The notes under the pieces were generated by a model. The model saw only the letters and a list, made by a program, of their open reading frames with translations, was not told the DNA's origin and did not search any database. Shown here one piece after another: positions 62,532-64,000 of a stretch of DNA of 64,000 nucleotides. The stretch's first letter is position 1. Each line of letters starts with the position of its first letter. Source of the DNA: Streptomyces sp. H27-H1 (GTDB lineage Bacteria; Actinomycetota; Actinomycetes; Streptomycetales; Streptomycetaceae); assembly GCF_026627445.1 (NCBI RefSeq), contig NZ_JAPNLJ010000001.1, forward strand, positions 124,001 to 188,000, in the 5' to 3' direction. Made by a program: the position numbers and the translations under genes.

Positions 62532-63998
62532 TCAGCTCTTGAGCCGCGCCATCCACGCCTCGACCTCGTCCGAGGTGCGGGGCAGCCCGGCCGACAGGTT
62601 CCGGTTGCCGTCCTCCGTGACGAGGATGTCGTCCTCGATCCGGACGCCGATGCCGCGGTACTCCTGCGGCACCGTCAGATCGTCGGCCTGGAAGTACAGA
62701 CCGGGCTCGACGGTCAGGCACATGCCCGGCTCCAGCGTGCCCTCGACGTACGCCTCGGTGCGCGCGGCGGCGCAGTCGTGGACGTCCATGCCGAGCATGT
62801 GGCCGGTGCCGTGCAGGGTCCAGCGGCGCTGCAGACCGAGCTCCAGGACCCGCTCGGCCGGTCCCTCCACCAGGCCCCACTCGACGAGCTTCTCGGCGAG
62901 CACGTGCTGCGAGGCGTCGTGGAAGTCGCGGAACTTCGCACCAGGCTTGACGGCGGCGATGCCGGCTTCCTGGGAGGCGTAGACCGCGTCGTAGATCTTG
63001 CGCTGGATGTCGGTGTACGTGCCGCTGATCGGCAGCGTGCGCGTGACGTCGGCGGTGTAGAGGGAGTGGGTCTCCACACCGGCGTCGAGCAGCAGCAGGT
63101 CGCCGGAGCGGACGTCGCCGTCGTTGCGGACCCAGTGCAGGGTGCAGGCGTGCGGGCCGGCGGCGCAGATGGAGCCGTAGCCGATGTCGTTGCCCTCGAC
63201 GCGGGCACGCAGGAAGAAGGTGCCCTCGATGTAGCGCTCGGAGGTGGCCTCGGCCTTGTCGAGCACCTTCACGACGTCCTCGAAGCCGCGGACGGTGGAG
63301 TCGACGGCCTTCTGCAGCTCGCCGATCTCGAACGCGTCCTTCACGGCGCGGGCCTCGGAGAGGTAGACGCGCAGCTCCTCGTCGCGCTCCTTGGTGACCT
63401 TGTCGGTCAGGGCGGTCTCGATGACGGAGTCGTGGGCGCGCACGGTGCGGACCGGGCCCTCGGCCTCGGCCAGCTCCTCGGGGAGCTTGCGGACGTCCTT
63501 GGCCGGCATGCCCAGGAGCTGCTCGGCCTCCGTGAGGGAGTGGCGGCGGCCGACCCACAGCTCGCCGCTGCCGGAGAGCCAGAACTCGCCGTTCTCGCGG
63601 TCGGAGCGGGGCAGCAGGTAGACGGTGGCGGTGTGGCCGGTCTCCCCCGTGGGCTCCAGGACCAGGACGCCGTTCTCGGTCTGGTCGCCGGTGAGGTACG
63701 CGTACTCGGTCGAGGCGCGGAAGGGGTACTCGGTGTCGTTCGAGCGCGTCTTCAGCCGGCCGGCGGGGACGACGGGGCGCTCACCGGGGAAGCGCCGGGA
63801 CAGCGCGGAGCGGCGGGCGGCGGTGTGCACGGCCTGAGCGATCGGCTCCAGTCCACGCAGCTCGGTGTCTGCCCAGCCGGTGCGCATGCTTGCCGCGAGT
63901 TCCTCGCTGACACCCGGGTACAGCCCGTTCTTGCGCTGCTTGTGCTTCTTCTTGGGCTGCTCTTCTTCCGGGGTCTCCGGGGTGAGCTCGTCAGCCAC
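62532..63998 (-). CDS. Aminopeptidase P family metallopeptidase
   Basis: A 488-residue M24B enzyme removing N-terminal residues before proline. A basic N-terminus of about 20 residues (KKKHKQRKN) precedes an N-terminal creatinase-like domain and the pita-bread catalytic domain. Metal ligands: Asp in LLLDAG, Asp in YTADVTR, His in GTGHMLG, Glu in TVEPGL and Glu in VRIEDDI. GTG 63998 starts two bases from the window edge; upstream control is not visible. Confidence 0.93.
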   Translation of the reverse strand: MADELTPETPEEEQPKKKHKQRKNGLYPGVSEELAASMRTGWADTELRGLEPIAQAVHTAARRSALSRRFPGERPVVPAGRLKTRSNDTEYPFRASTEYAYLTGDQTENGVLVLEPTGETGHTATVYLLPRSDRENGEFWLSGSGELWVGRRHSLTEAEQLLGMPAKDVRKLPEELAEAEGPVRTVRAHDSVIETALTDKVTKERDEELRVYLSEARAVKDAFEIGELQKAVDSTVRGFEDVVKVLDKAEATSERYIEGTFFLRARVEGNDIGYGSICAAGPHACTLHWVRNDGDVRSGDLLLLDAGVETHSLYTADVTRTLPISGTYTDIQRKIYDAVYASQEAGIAAVKPGAKFRDFHDASQHVLAEKLVEWGLVEGPAERVLELGLQRRWTLHGTGHMLGMDVHDCAAARTEAYVEGTLEPGMCLTVEPGLYFQADDLTVPQEYRGIGVRIEDDILVTEDGNRNLSAGLPRTSDEVEAWMARLKS

Positions 63999-64000
63999 GT

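Overview
The window is high-GC actinobacterial chromosome, almost certainly Streptomyces. The evidence is gene content (ssgR/ssgA, dnaB, thiC with a THI-box leader, a cytochrome bd operon with a Rex operator, cytochrome bd genes next to a DevS-like kinase, a Sco/PCuAC/CopCD/DyP copper operon), strong third-codon G/C bias, frequent GTG and TTG starts, and eleven copies of the parS palindrome GTTTCACGTGAAAC. Dense parS sites, dnaB and several DnaA-box clusters place it in the core region near oriC; the origin itself (dnaA/dnaN) is not here and probably lies beyond one edge. From memory, the order resembles the S. coelicolor region from dnaB to pheA; that synteny was not computed. There are no rRNA or tRNA genes, insertion sequences, prophage, integrase or CRISPR array.

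Layout. 0-8.4 kb: MATE transporter, DnaA-box intergenic region, dnaB, serine hydrolase, two acetyltransferases, HAD phosphatase, globin-reductase. 8.4-15.2 kb: Nudix hydrolase, a PLP-lyase/tyrosine phosphatase/membrane-protein operon, cupin, small membrane protein, the sporulation-septation pair ssgR-ssgA and a YibE/F membrane protein. 15.1-18.4 kb: THI riboswitch, thiC, and an aldo/keto reductase with a MerR-style promoter. 18.4-25.9 kb: a TPR glycosyltransferase divergent from a secreted collagen-like protein, a membrane protein, metallophosphatase, LacI regulator, hisC-type aminotransferase and a cyclophilin-like protein. 26-34 kb: Rex site, cydA-cydB-cydDC and a GAF-GAF histidine kinase. 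34-42.7 kb: HAD phosphatase, luciferase-like monooxygenase, an HSP90/giant-TPR operon, kptA and an aquaporin. 42.7-47.2 kb: a four-gene operon (M24 peptidase-like, EphD-like hydrolase-SDR fusion, di-iron-like protein, MerR regulator). 47.4-51.7 kb: two ABC ATPases with two permeases and a rhomboid-like protein. 51.9-55.5 kb: HAD phosphatase, serS, DnaA-box region, pheA. 55.5-61.7 kb: copper handling and DyP peroxidase operon. 61.7-64 kb: anti-sigma-type ATPase and an aminopeptidase P-like enzyme.

Themes. Chromosome biology is written over the genes: ParB sites sit inside coding sequences (glycosyltransferase tail, copCD linker, cydDC start), and DnaA boxes cluster in four non-coding gaps. Respiration is the second theme: Rex-controlled cytochrome bd with its assembly exporter and a probable redox/gas sensor, plus a copper-delivery operon for extracellular cuproenzymes. 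The least familiar unit is the operon joining an HSP90-family ATPase with all catalytic motifs to a 1,011-residue TPR protein, resembling a bacterial chaperone/co-chaperone pair.
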